A stretch of 23,778 bases of DNA, taken from positions 1 through 23,778 of the forward strand of contig CAYYTE010000015.1 in assembly GCA_964474685.1 (NCBI GenBank), written 5' to 3'. Shown here one piece after another: positions 1 to 7,500 of this stretch (its first letter is position 1; every line of letters begins with the position of its first letter). The DNA comes from UBA1737 sp964474685 (lineage in GTDB: Bacteria; Bacillota_I; Bacilli_A; ML615J-28; CAG-313). The notes below the pieces were generated by a model. It was not told where the DNA came from. It saw only the letters and a program-made list of their open reading frames with translations, and did no database searches. A program made the translations under genes and the position numbers.

Positions 1-1
1 T

Positions 2-67
2 TTTTATGGGTTTTTCAACTTATTAGGTGTTGCACTTGAGTATTTAATTCAGGATAAACTATTTTAA
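2..67 (+). CDS. Possible 3' end of an unidentified plus-strand gene (partial)
   Basis: Frame 2 is open from the window edge to a TAA at 65-67. It gives 21 residues, FYGFFNLLGVALEYLIQDKL plus F, a hydrophobic stretch followed by a charged tail, as expected for the C-terminus of a membrane protein. The fragment is too short to assign a family. It would be convergent with the ABC-F gene that ends at 133. The hairpin between them has a T-tract only for the minus strand, so this gene has no obvious terminator of its own. It could also be a chance open frame. Confidence 0.35.
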   Translation, partial: FYGFFNLLGVALEYLIQDKLF

Positions 68-96
68 ACAAATAGTCAAGCAAATGTATAGACAAG

Positions 97-126
97 ATAA
101 AAAGCCAAGAACACATTGTTCTTGAC
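97..126 (-). terminator. Intrinsic terminator of the ABC-F gene
   Basis: On the minus-strand RNA, GTCAAGAACA pairs with TGTTCTTGGC (10 pairs with one G-U) around a three-base loop. A T-run (TTTTTATC) follows. It lies seven bases after the stop codon of the ABC-F gene. Confidence 0.8.
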
Positions 127-132
127 TCATAT

Positions 133-1680
133 TTAACGATTGGAATATTCTTCCATATTAACAATTCTTGTCGCTACATCATTGTAAAAATCACTTTCAT
201 GACTTACAAACAGTATCGTTCCTGGAAAACTAATCAATGCTTCTTTTAAAGCAGTCTTTGCTAAAGCATCTAAGTGATTGGTTGGTTCATCAAGGACTAA
301 TAAATTTACTTTAGTAATCATTAATTTAGCGAGTCTTAGTTTTGCTTCTTCTCCACCGGATAATGTACAAATCAAAGAATGCTTATTATCTTCAGATAAA
401 CCACTTGAAGAAAGATAATAATGAATTTCTCCATTATTCAAATATGGGAAACAATCTTGTATTTCCTCAAAAGGAGTCTTTCTGTTATCACGTGCAAGTT
501 GTTCAAAATATCCTACTTCGAGTGCACAGTTTCTTTCTACACTTCCAGAATAAAACGGAATTTCTCCAAGCAACGATCTTATAAACGTTGTCTTACCAAT
601 TCCATTCGCACCACATAATGCGACTCTTTCACCTCTTAGTAAAGTAAAATCAAATGGTTTCGATAGAGGTCTATCATACCCTGTAACAACATTTTTACAA
701 TCAAATAGAACTTTCCCAATATTCGAACCAATTGGAAAGTTATACTTAGGTTTTATCTTTTCCGATTGAATCTCCACTCGAACCATTTTTTCTAGTTTCT
801 TTTCTCTACTATTTGCCATAGCACGGGTTGCAACTCTTGCTCTATTTCGTGCTATAAAATCTTCCATATGTTTGATTTCTTTTTGTTGCAAGTCAAAAGC
901 TTTTTGAGTTTGGTTCTTCTTCATCTCATAACTATCCAAGAATTGTTTATAATCTCCAGTATACCTAGTGAACTCTCCTTGATTTAAATGATAAATAATT
1001 CTCACACATTCATTTAAAAAGGATTCATCATGAGATATGAGAATAAAAGCATTATCAAAATTTTGTAAATAGCCTTTTAACCATTCAATATAAACTTCAT
1101 CTAAATAGTTTGTCGGTTCATCAAGAATAAGTATTTGTGGATTTGTTAAAAGTAATTTCGCAAGAATAGTTTTCGCTCTTTCACCACCCGATAAAGAAGA
1201 AATCTTTCGGTTTAGACCGATATCTAAAAGTCCTAACCCACTAGCAACTTCATTAATCTTTACTTCAATATCATAGAATCCCGAATGTTCAAGTTCCGAC
1301 TGATAATCTCCAATATCAATCATTGCTTGATTTACTTCTTCATCGGACATATTGCCCATTTCCATATATAAATCATTGATTGATTTTTCTAAATCAAACA
1401 TCCAATCAAAAGCTTCTTGTAATACTTTATGAACATCTTTGGTTTTATCGAGTTCATTAAATTGATCCATATAGCCAATCTTAAGTTTTTTTGCCCATGA
1501 AATGTTACCTTCATCCGGAGTTAAATCTCCCATTAACAACTTGATAAAAGTAGATTTCCCTTCGCCGTTTGCTCCAACAAGGCCTATATGTTCACTCTTT
1601 AATAAACGAAAGGAAGCATTCTTTAAAATTACTCTTCCTCCATAATCAAAAGATACATTATTTACTTCTAATAAACTCAT
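133..1680 (-). CDS. yfmM: ABC-F family ATPase, YfmM type (ribosome-associated)
   Basis: This 515-residue protein has two ATPase domains and no membrane segments, the mark of ABC-F proteins, which act on the ribosome rather than in transport. Domain 1 has Walker A GANGEGKS (36-43), signature LSGGE (163-167) and ILDEPTNYLD (about 185-194). Domain 2 has GANGIGKT (357-364), LSGGEEAK (440-447) and VLDEPTNHLD (about 462-471). A charged linker with many Lys, Arg and Glu lies at about 250-310. The paired EPTNYLD and EPTNHLD motifs are diagnostic. From memory, length and sequence match Bacillus subtilis YfmM (about 518 residues) better than EttA- or Uup-like members. The cellular role is not well defined; antibiotic protection is possible but nothing here shows it. 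The start is supported by AGAAGGAAA ahead of the ATG. It is a single-gene unit with its own promoter and terminator. Confidence 0.9.
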   Translation of the reverse strand: MSLLEVNNVSFDYGGRVILKNASFRLLKSEHIGLVGANGEGKSTFIKLLMGDLTPDEGNISWAKKLKIGYMDQFNELDKTKDVHKVLQEAFDWMFDLEKSINDLYMEMGNMSDEEVNQAMIDIGDYQSELEHSGFYDIEVKINEVASGLGLLDIGLNRKISSLSGGERAKTILAKLLLTNPQILILDEPTNYLDEVYIEWLKGYLQNFDNAFILISHDESFLNECVRIIYHLNQGEFTRYTGDYKQFLDSYEMKKNQTQKAFDLQQKEIKHMEDFIARNRARVATRAMANSREKKLEKMVRVEIQSEKIKPKYNFPIGSNIGKVLFDCKNVVTGYDRPLSKPFDFTLLRGERVALCGANGIGKTTFIRSLLGEIPFYSGSVERNCALEVGYFEQLARDNRKTPFEEIQDCFPYLNNGEIHYYLSSSGLSEDNKHSLICTLSGGEEAKLRLAKLMITKVNLLVLDEPTNHLDALAKTALKEALISFPGTILFVSHESDFYNDVATRIVNMEEYSNR

Positions 1681-1716
1681 ATTTCAATTTCCTTCTATTT
1701 ATTTTACAATGTTATT

Positions 1717-1745
1717 ATTTTACCATATTTGTCGTAGTTTTGCAA
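1717..1745 (-). promoter_or_regulatory. Promoter of the ABC-F gene
   Basis: Minus strand: -35 TTGCAA (1740-1745), 17-base spacer, -10 TAAAAT (1717-1722) preceded by TGG, an extended -10. The predicted start near 1710 gives a leader of about 30 bases. Confidence 0.65.
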
Positions 1746-1786
1746 AAAAAAGATTTTGCATTTCCCCATTTTTTAAATCATATATT

Positions 1787-1815
1787 TTTACTTTTTAATT
1801 CTATGATAGTATAAT
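1787..1815 (+). promoter_or_regulatory. Promoter of the CHAP lipoprotein gene
   Basis: Plus strand: TTTACT (1787-1792), 17-base spacer, perfect -10 TATAAT (1810-1815). Transcription would start near 1822, so the GTG at 1823 would sit at the extreme 5' end of the message. This supports the ATG at 1835 as the true start. Confidence 0.65.
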
Positions 1816-1834
1816 AGTTATAGTGAGGCATTAT

Positions 1835-3262
1835 ATGAATAAGAAACTATTACTATTCTTTTTATTACTTATCTGCGTTTTTTCTTCTTGTAAAAAGAAA
1901 GATGAACAAGACGATTTACCAAGCGAAAATGAGGAACAAATCAATGTTGAATGTAGTGATTTAAATATAGTCATTGGACAAAAAATCACTTTAACTTATA
2001 CAAACAACGCAACAACAAAACTATATGATTATAAAATAGACGATGATACTATCCTAAATTGGACAAGTGACGATTATACATCTTTAAAAGGATACAATAC
2101 CGGCGTTACTACCTTAATTATCACAAGTAAAAAAGACCAAAATATATCTAAGGAATTTTCATTTCACGTTTGGTCTTCTTCTCCTAATTTCCTGTTTACG
2201 ACTACTACTGTAGAGATAGGCCAATCACTTCAAGTTATCTTACAAGAAGATATTACTCTTCGTGAATCAAATTTAAATGAGTTTGTAATCACTGATTCCA
2301 ATGAGTTATTTAATAAAACAAACGAATTATGGACAGCTAAAAAACTAGGTCAGACAAATATCACCCTTACTTCTATTTATAACAACATTGTTTCATCCAG
2401 TTACATTCTTACAGTAACCGATGACCCATCGGCTTTAATGCTTGAATCGGACAAAGAAATTGTAGGTGTTGGAGAAGGAGTTTCTTTTAAGTTGAAAAAC
2501 AATTTATCAAGTAGTCTCTATACTTGGAGTGTCAGTCCTCAAAATAAAGCCAGTATAACAGAGAATTACATTGTATACCCTTATGAAGAAGGATATTTCA
2601 CTGTTAATGTATATGAAACTACAAATCCAAAAAATAAAATTACCTATACAATATATTGTGACGGTAGTGATGTGGGCACCGATTATGTAGCGAGAATCCT
2701 AAATACCGCAATTAAAGAAAAAGGCACCGTAGAAGAATACAATAACCGAACAAAATATGGGGCTTGGTACAATAATAATGGAGAGGCTTGGTGCAACACC
2801 TTCGTATCTTGGTGTTTATATCAATCGGGAGTTTCTACGGATATAATGTTAAAATACCAAGGTGAATATACGGGAATGTACTGGTGTGTAGAACACTCTA
2901 TCATGCACTTTATAAGAGATTTTTCGGTAACAAATGAAGTGACTCATATTACAACCACTTACAAAAAAGAAAATTACACTCCTGTTTCCGGTGACATCGT
3001 CTTCTTCTTATCCTCTGGCATGGGACATACAGGACTCGTAATCTATGCGGATGAAAACTATCTATACACTGTAGAAGGAAATCACTCAGATAAAGTAGAT
3101 TGTTGGAGATGGGACTTAGATGATGCAAGAATCACCGGTTATGCTCATCCCAACTATGCAAGTCACAGCAATAATCCTCAAGATTTTAAGTGGATTGTAT
3201 CAAAAGAAATAAATGGTACACAATATTGGACCAATGTTACATTAAAAGAGGATTTAGTATAG
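1835..3262 (+). CDS. Surface lipoprotein with C-terminal CHAP (Cys/His peptidase-amidase) domain
   Basis: A 475-residue predicted lipoprotein. Residues 1-18 form a hydrophobic signal ending FSSC, with Cys19 as the lipidation site (a slightly unusual lipobox). Residues about 25-280 look like two or three beta-rich bacterial Ig-like modules, rich in Thr, Asn and Ser. The C-terminal region from about 290 matches the CHAP fold: EAWCNTFVSWC with candidate nucleophile Cys320, then SGDIVFF, GHTGLV with candidate His398, and VEGNHSD. CHAP enzymes cut peptidoglycan peptides or amide bonds, so a role in wall remodelling at the membrane surface is inferred. The GTG at 1823 is possible, but GTGAGG at 1823-1828 is better read as the ribosome site for the ATG at 1835. 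It is monocistronic and divergent from the ABC-F gene. The substrate is not shown by the sequence. Confidence 0.85.
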   Translation: MNKKLLLFFLLLICVFSSCKKKDEQDDLPSENEEQINVECSDLNIVIGQKITLTYTNNATTKLYDYKIDDDTILNWTSDDYTSLKGYNTGVTTLIITSKKDQNISKEFSFHVWSSSPNFLFTTTTVEIGQSLQVILQEDITLRESNLNEFVITDSNELFNKTNELWTAKKLGQTNITLTSIYNNIVSSSYILTVTDDPSALMLESDKEIVGVGEGVSFKLKNNLSSSLYTWSVSPQNKASITENYIVYPYEEGYFTVNVYETTNPKNKITYTIYCDGSDVGTDYVARILNTAIKEKGTVEEYNNRTKYGAWYNNNGEAWCNTFVSWCLYQSGVSTDIMLKYQGEYTGMYWCVEHSIMHFIRDFSVTNEVTHITTTYKKENYTPVSGDIVFFLSSGMGHTGLVIYADENYLYTVEGNHSDKVDCWRWDLDDARITGYAHPNYASHSNNPQDFKWIVSKEINGTQYWTNVTLKEDLV

Positions 3263-3266
3263 TAAA

Positions 3267-3292
3267 AAAATGGAACCGTTTGGTTCCATTTT
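3267..3292. terminator. Bidirectional terminator between convergent genes
   Basis: AAAATGGAACC (3267-3277) and GGTTCCATTTT (3282-3292) form an 11-pair stem with loop GTTT. There is a T-run on the plus side and an A-run (T in the other transcript) on the minus side. The hairpin overlaps the stop codon of the permease gene at 3291-3293, so one structure probably ends both transcripts. Confidence 0.8.
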
Positions 3293-4115
3293 ATTTAGCA
3301 TGATGGCGAATAATCTTAGCAATAATTGAAAAAACAATCAAAGCAATTAAATTAAACACCACAATGGATGCTCCTGTTGGCACATTTAATATACTTGATG
3401 TAACAAAACCAAATAGGAAACATACTAAAGAACATACCACCGATGTAATAATAACTGTTTTATACTTTTTACATAAACGCATAGATGTTAAAGCGGGGAA
3501 TATAATCAAACTTGATATAAGTAAAGCCCCCATCATCTTCATACCGACAACAATGATGATTGCGGTTAAAACAGAAAGCATAATTTTATAAAAACGAGCA
3601 TGAGAACCTGTTGCTTGTGCAAATGTCTCATCAAAGGTAATCGAAAACAGTTGGTGATAAAATAGTAAAAACAAAATAATCGCAACAATAGCAACAATTA
3701 AAGAAATAACTAAATCTGTTTTACTTAATGCAAGAATGCTTCCAAACATATAATTATAAATATCAATATTATAACCCGTAGTTAATGAAATAATGATAGC
3801 TCCAATCGCTAAAGCTGATGTAGATAATATAGCAATAGCAGAGTCACTTTCAATCTTGCTATTTTCACTTAAATGAAGCAAGAATATTGCTGCAACAATT
3901 ACAATAGGTATCGCAACAAGCATAGGCATTACTCCACAAGCCATACCAATAGCAAGTGCTCCAAATCCTACATGGCTTAAGCCATCCCCAATCATAGCAT
4001 AATTTTTTAAAACTAAATTAACACCTAAAAGTGCACAACAAATAGAAATAAATATTCCAACAATTAAGGCTCTTTGCATGAATGGAAGCTGCATCATTTC
4101 TAGAAAATCGCTCAT
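3291..4115 (-). CDS. Zinc/manganese-type ABC transporter permease (ABC-3 family, ZnuB/MntB-like)
   Basis: A 274-residue integral membrane protein with about seven to eight hydrophobic segments. It has the ABC-3 family signs: VLKNYAMIGDGLSHVGFGA near residues 36-54, a GS-rich mid region (NYMFGSIL), and MMGALLISSLIIFPALTS at about 190-207. Family members form the channel of importers for Zn, Mn or Fe. The metal cannot be told from this sequence. Its ATG overlaps the TGA of the ATPase gene (ATGA), so the two are translationally coupled and probably form one complex. No substrate-binding lipoprotein lies next to them, so the binding protein must be encoded elsewhere. The 3' end lies within the shared terminator hairpin. 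Confidence 0.9.
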   Translation of the reverse strand: MSDFLEMMQLPFMQRALIVGIFISICCALLGVNLVLKNYAMIGDGLSHVGFGALAIGMACGVMPMLVAIPIVIVAAIFLLHLSENSKIESDSAIAILSTSALAIGAIIISLTTGYNIDIYNYMFGSILALSKTDLVISLIVAIVAIILFLLFYHQLFSITFDETFAQATGSHARFYKIMLSVLTAIIIVVGMKMMGALLISSLIIFPALTSMRLCKKYKTVIITSVVCSLVCFLFGFVTSSILNVPTGASIVVFNLIALIVFSIIAKIIRHHAK

Positions 4116-4819
4116 TCAATCACCCCTTTAATAAATTTTTCCCCTAACTTCGTTTTAATATAATCTGTAACATATCCATAAAATAAAACTTCCCCACGGA
4201 GTTGTAATATCTTCTTAGATTGCTTTACCGCTTCGGAAATATCATGAGATATCATAATTATAGTAATTTTATATTGTTCATTTAACATTTTCATAATAGC
4301 ATAGAATTCAGCACTAGCAACCGGATCCATTCCCGCAACCGGTTCATCTAAGATTAAAACTTTTTGAGTAGCACATAAAGCTCTTGCCAAAAGTATTCTT
4401 TGCTGTTGACCAATGGATAATTCTTGAAAAGAATGGTAATACAAGTCTTGAATATTTAAAATATCCATATAGTTTAAAGCAATTTCTTTTTCTTCTTTTG
4501 TATAAAATGGAAGAAATATCTTTCGATTCAAAAAACCAGACAATACCACTTCCTCTACGCTTGTTGGAAAATGAGGAGAAATCTTTTTCGCTTGTGATAA
4601 ATATCCAATGGAATTTTTTCTAAGATTTTTATTATAAATAATACTTCCCGACATCGGTTTTAAAAGGCCTAATAGTGATTTAACAAGGGTAGTTTTTCCA
4701 CTTCCATTTTCACCAACGATACTGATATAATCGCCTTCTTCAATGGTTATATTTACATTCTCTAATACCTTTTTTCCATCATATCCAAGTGTCAAATTTT
4801 CACATTGAATGAGTGACAT
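4112..4819 (-). CDS. Zinc/manganese-type ABC transporter ATPase (ZnuC/MntA-like)
   Basis: A 235-residue cytoplasmic ATPase that powers the permease downstream. Walker A is GENGSGKT (36-43), the Q-loop is YLSQAKK (73-79), Walker B VLILDEP (154-160) and the switch His is in MISHD. The signature is LSIGQ (134-138) in place of LSGGQ, an Ile replacing the first Gly; the rest of the motif (QQQRILLARAL) is normal, so the enzyme is probably active. It is the first gene of the operon, with a strong GGAGG ribosome site and a promoter covered by an inverted repeat. It stops with TGA in a four-base ATGA overlap, which also shows that TGA is a stop codon in this genome. Pairing with an ABC-3 permease rules out most other importer classes. 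Confidence 0.9.
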   Translation of the reverse strand: MSLIQCENLTLGYDGKKVLENVNITIEEGDYISIVGENGSGKTTLVKSLLGLLKPMSGSIIYNKNLRKNSIGYLSQAKKISPHFPTSVEEVVLSGFLNRKIFLPFYTKEEKEIALNYMDILNIQDLYYHSFQELSIGQQQRILLARALCATQKVLILDEPVAGMDPVASAEFYAIMKMLNEQYKITIIMISHDISEAVKQSKKILQLRGEVLFYGYVTDYIKTKLGEKFIKGVIE

Positions 4820-4842
4820 AGTATCGCCTCCTATCTAGAAAT

Positions 4843-4864
4843 AGTATATCACATTTTAGTGATA
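4843..4864 (-). promoter_or_regulatory. Metal transporter promoter with overlapping inverted-repeat operator
   Basis: Minus strand: extended -10 TGATATACT (TATACT at 4843-4848), with no good -35 at 17 bases. A perfect inverted repeat TATCAC-N6-GTGATA (4847-4864) covers the -10 and the spacer, where a repressor would block RNA polymerase. For a metal importer a metal-sensing repressor is the natural guess, but the site does not match the Zur, AdcR or MntR consensus I remember. Confidence 0.5.
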
Positions 4865-4889
4865 AATTGTTGAATACCATACTTTTTTT

Positions 4890-4921
4890 AAAAAAGAAGC
4901 CTTATTTATAAAAGACTTCTT
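4890..4921 (-). terminator. Terminator of the GH18 lipoprotein gene
   Basis: Minus-strand RNA: AAGAAGTC pairs with GGCTTCTT (eight pairs, one G-U), with further A-T pairing inside the loop, and a short T-run follows. It lies about ten bases after the stop codon. Confidence 0.7.
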
Positions 4922-4930
4922 AATAGATAC

Positions 4931-7333
4931 CTATTTAATCGTTGCAATTGCATTAATTAATTGATTCGTAGAATCTTCTCCTAACTCCCAAATCATTATT
5001 CCACCAAGTTTATTTGATTTCACATACTCACATTTTGCTTTAATTGATTGAACGCTATCATAAGTAAGGAATCGATTATTTGAAGCATCATATATGTAAG
5101 CAGCGCAAGATACCTCATCATAAAAACTATATTTTGCCACGTTCGCCGGTGTATTTAGATAATTTGCATATATCTTAGAATAAGTCATAGTTTTATAACT
5201 TCCAGATACTGTTGCGCCTAATCCTTGCCCATTTCCAGTATTTGTAATAGTCACATATTTACCATAAAAAGCACAGCCTAAGGTCAATTTTTCAGCAAGT
5301 ATTCCATTGGCAATAAAGTTTTTCACTGTCTCATCACCCGTACACCCTTTATAAGTGTAACTGGATTTATACAAACCCGTATGATGAGTCGAAGTATTTC
5401 CTGCAGTTAAATCATAAGTCATCAAATTTACAAAATCTAATGCGGCACCTACTTTTTGTAGTTCATAACGTTTATAACCCCAAGGGCCACCAGGAAGAGC
5501 TGCAGACACGATATAATCACTCGATAAAGCATGGAAACGATTCGATAATTCCGTTACAAAATAAGTATAATTTACTTTGTCAATCGATACATCGGTTCCT
5601 GTTTGATAACCTGGGTATTCCCAGTCAATATCAACACCATCAAAATGATATAGTTCTACACAAGCAATAATATTATCAATCAAAGTCTTTCGATTTGCCG
5701 CAGTACTACATGCTTTACTGAAATTCTCACCCTCAGAACCATATCCTTGCACTGATAAAACTACTCGAACCCCTGATTTTCTCGCTTTTAAAACACTCTC
5801 AATTTTTCTTTCAAAACCATTTTGAGACAAATCTAAACTAAAATCATCATATAAATATGCAAAACTATAAAAGATCACATCTGTTGTTTCGAGAATTTCT
5901 TTCGAAAACGAGCCCGGATAAAACCATGCGGAAGCATAACCAAATACGCTTGAACTATTTACAAGTGGTTCAAATTCCATTTTTTTAATTGTAGCAAATT
6001 TTGAATATGTAAAAGTGACTCCATTCGAAACTGCCTTTAAACTTATTGTTACTTCAATATCCTTATGCCCAGGATTAATCTCACCACTATTTGATATCGT
6101 ATGAGTATCACTGGATATCCAAGTGAATGTAACTCCATCACCCATTGTTGGTAATATTAAATCCTCCGTAATAATATCCGGAACACTATCATATAATACT
6201 GATTCATATCCAGCAAGTGAATCCACAAACTTCGCATATAAAGTGAAACTAGATGAAATTGTAGAATTGAAATCAAAACTGATTGTCAAAGCTTCATCTT
6301 GAAACCAACCCGCGAAATATTTGTCAAGAAGGGTCGGACTAATGGGTTTATCTAGCCTGTAACCTTGTAATACAACCTCATCTGGAATTGTTGTTCCACC
6401 GTTTGTTTCAAAATGAATTGTATATTTTTGTAAAAATTTCGCATATAAATTTAAGTCTTTTGTAACTGCTGTTTTAAATTGATAATTCACAGTAGAAGTA
6501 GGCGTTTTTCTCCACCCCATAAATTTAAATCCTTCTTTCACTGGCGCTAAAGGTTCAGTAGCATATTTACCCTCTGAAACCTTATAAGTATCCACAATCT
6601 CACCATCTACGTAAAAAGATACAGTAAATTGCTTTAAAAAGTGAGCATATAGAATAGTATCTTGAGTAATAGGTTTCGAAAAATCAAACACCTCAGTAAA
6701 GTTTTCATCACTATACCAATTATCAAACTCGTAACCTTCTTTCACCAAATCATCATGTTTAGATACTGTATTTCCACTAGTTACTTTATCTATTGTTACA
6801 AGTGTAGAACCATTCATAAAGGAAACACTAAAATATTGACTCCATTGAGCAAAGAAAGTAGAATCCTCTGTAATCTCGTAATCACTAGGTACAACCTCAC
6901 CATGTTCTTCTAAAGACCAACCGATAAAATCGTATCCTTCTTTCGTAGGAGTTGTTAAATCAACTAAACTTAGTTTCGTATGAACATATACTTCTTTAGA
7001 TAAATATAAAGAATCAAATTCTAAATAGAAAGAAATTGATACTTTTTTAATTTTTTCCCATCTTGCATATAAATAATAGTCTTTCGTGATCGGTTTGGAA
7101 AAATCATGCTTCGTTTCAAAACTAGGATCATCGTACCATCCAAGAAAATTATACCCTTCTTTTGTAATTGAAGGTTCTTTTAATATCTCACCTGAAGCAA
7201 TCGAAGTACTTTCCATATCAACATCTGAATATGTCGTATAGTGAATTGTATACATTGTTTTTGTTGACATACAAGAACAAATAAATAACCCCATTAATAA
7301 ACAAACTACCCCTAAAGCGATTGATTTTTTCAT
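4931..7333 (-). CDS. GH18 (chitinase-like) lipoprotein with five Listeria-Bacteroides-type repeats
   Basis: An 800-residue predicted lipoprotein. The signal ends ICSC with Cys21 lipidated. Five repeats of about 65-70 residues follow between about 28 and 370, each with a GYxFxGW-type core and a final LYAxF/W (for example GYNFLGWYDD, GYEFDNWYSD, GFKFMGWRKT). This is the Flg_new or InlB B-repeat fold, used as a surface stalk. A small Ig-like module lies at about 372-452. The GH18 barrel runs from about 462 to the end, with the full catalytic motif DGVDIDWE (Asp565, Asp568, Asp570, acid/base Glu572), then VNLMTYDL and GGIMIWELGED, typical late strands. The enzyme should therefore be active on beta-1,4-GlcNAc-containing polymers such as chitin, glycoprotein glycans (endo-N-acetylglucosaminidase-like) or wall glycan; the sequence does not decide. 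The start is supported by AAGGAG. It is monocistronic. Confidence 0.92.
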   Translation of the reverse strand: MKKSIALGVVCLLMGLFICSCMSTKTMYTIHYTTYSDVDMESTSIASGEILKEPSITKEGYNFLGWYDDPSFETKHDFSKPITKDYYLYARWEKIKKVSISFYLEFDSLYLSKEVYVHTKLSLVDLTTPTKEGYDFIGWSLEEHGEVVPSDYEITEDSTFFAQWSQYFSVSFMNGSTLVTIDKVTSGNTVSKHDDLVKEGYEFDNWYSDENFTEVFDFSKPITQDTILYAHFLKQFTVSFYVDGEIVDTYKVSEGKYATEPLAPVKEGFKFMGWRKTPTSTVNYQFKTAVTKDLNLYAKFLQKYTIHFETNGGTTIPDEVVLQGYRLDKPISPTLLDKYFAGWFQDEALTISFDFNSTISSSFTLYAKFVDSLAGYESVLYDSVPDIITEDLILPTMGDGVTFTWISSDTHTISNSGEINPGHKDIEVTISLKAVSNGVTFTYSKFATIKKMEFEPLVNSSSVFGYASAWFYPGSFSKEILETTDVIFYSFAYLYDDFSLDLSQNGFERKIESVLKARKSGVRVVLSVQGYGSEGENFSKACSTAANRKTLIDNIIACVELYHFDGVDIDWEYPGYQTGTDVSIDKVNYTYFVTELSNRFHALSSDYIVSAALPGGPWGYKRYELQKVGAALDFVNLMTYDLTAGNTSTHHTGLYKSSYTYKGCTGDETVKNFIANGILAEKLTLGCAFYGKYVTITNTGNGQGLGATVSGSYKTMTYSKIYANYLNTPANVAKYSFYDEVSCAAYIYDASNNRFLTYDSVQSIKAKCEYVKSNKLGGIMIWELGEDSTNQLINAIATIK

Positions 7334-7394
7334 GTTTTACTCCTTATTAATGTCTACAATGAATCTAGTTATAAATATTAAATTCATTTAAATT

Positions 7395-7403
7395 ATTATA
7401 TCA
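7395..7403 (-). promoter_or_regulatory. Promoter of the GH18 gene (extended -10)
   Basis: Minus strand TGATATAAT: perfect TATAAT (7395-7400) with an upstream TGA. No convincing -35 at 17 bases. The predicted start is near 7388. A 7-base inverted repeat (AATGAAT at 7358-7364, ATTCATT at 7382-7388) begins at the predicted first base. Confidence 0.6.
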
Positions 7404-7449
7404 TATTTTAAGCCATAAAAATAGAAATTCGCCTATATGTTTTTTAAGA

Positions 7450-7498
7450 GAATTGGATAGAAAAAATCTATTATACTTTCGTATAATAGACCCAATTC
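7450..7498 (-). terminator. Terminator of the six-gene operon, nested inside a larger inverted repeat
   Basis: The core hairpin on the minus RNA is TCTATTATAC, loop GAAA, GTATAATAGA, followed by six T (7461-7490). Outside it, GAATTGG (7492-7498 on the RNA 5' side) is complementary to CCAATTC (7450-7456), so a second stem encloses the hairpin and its T-tract. The core is a strong intrinsic terminator just after the last gene. Confidence 0.85.
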
Positions 7499-7500
7499 GA

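Noticed and set aside
1823..1834. GTG at 1823 as start of the CHAP lipoprotein
   Set aside because: It would be at the first base or so of the predicted message, and its bases form the ribosome site for the ATG at 1835.
4112..4114. TGA read as tryptophan (mycoplasma code)
   Set aside because: TGA ends the ATPase gene in an ATGA overlap, and tryptophans are coded by TGG in the motifs I translated (for example GAC TGG GAA in GH18).
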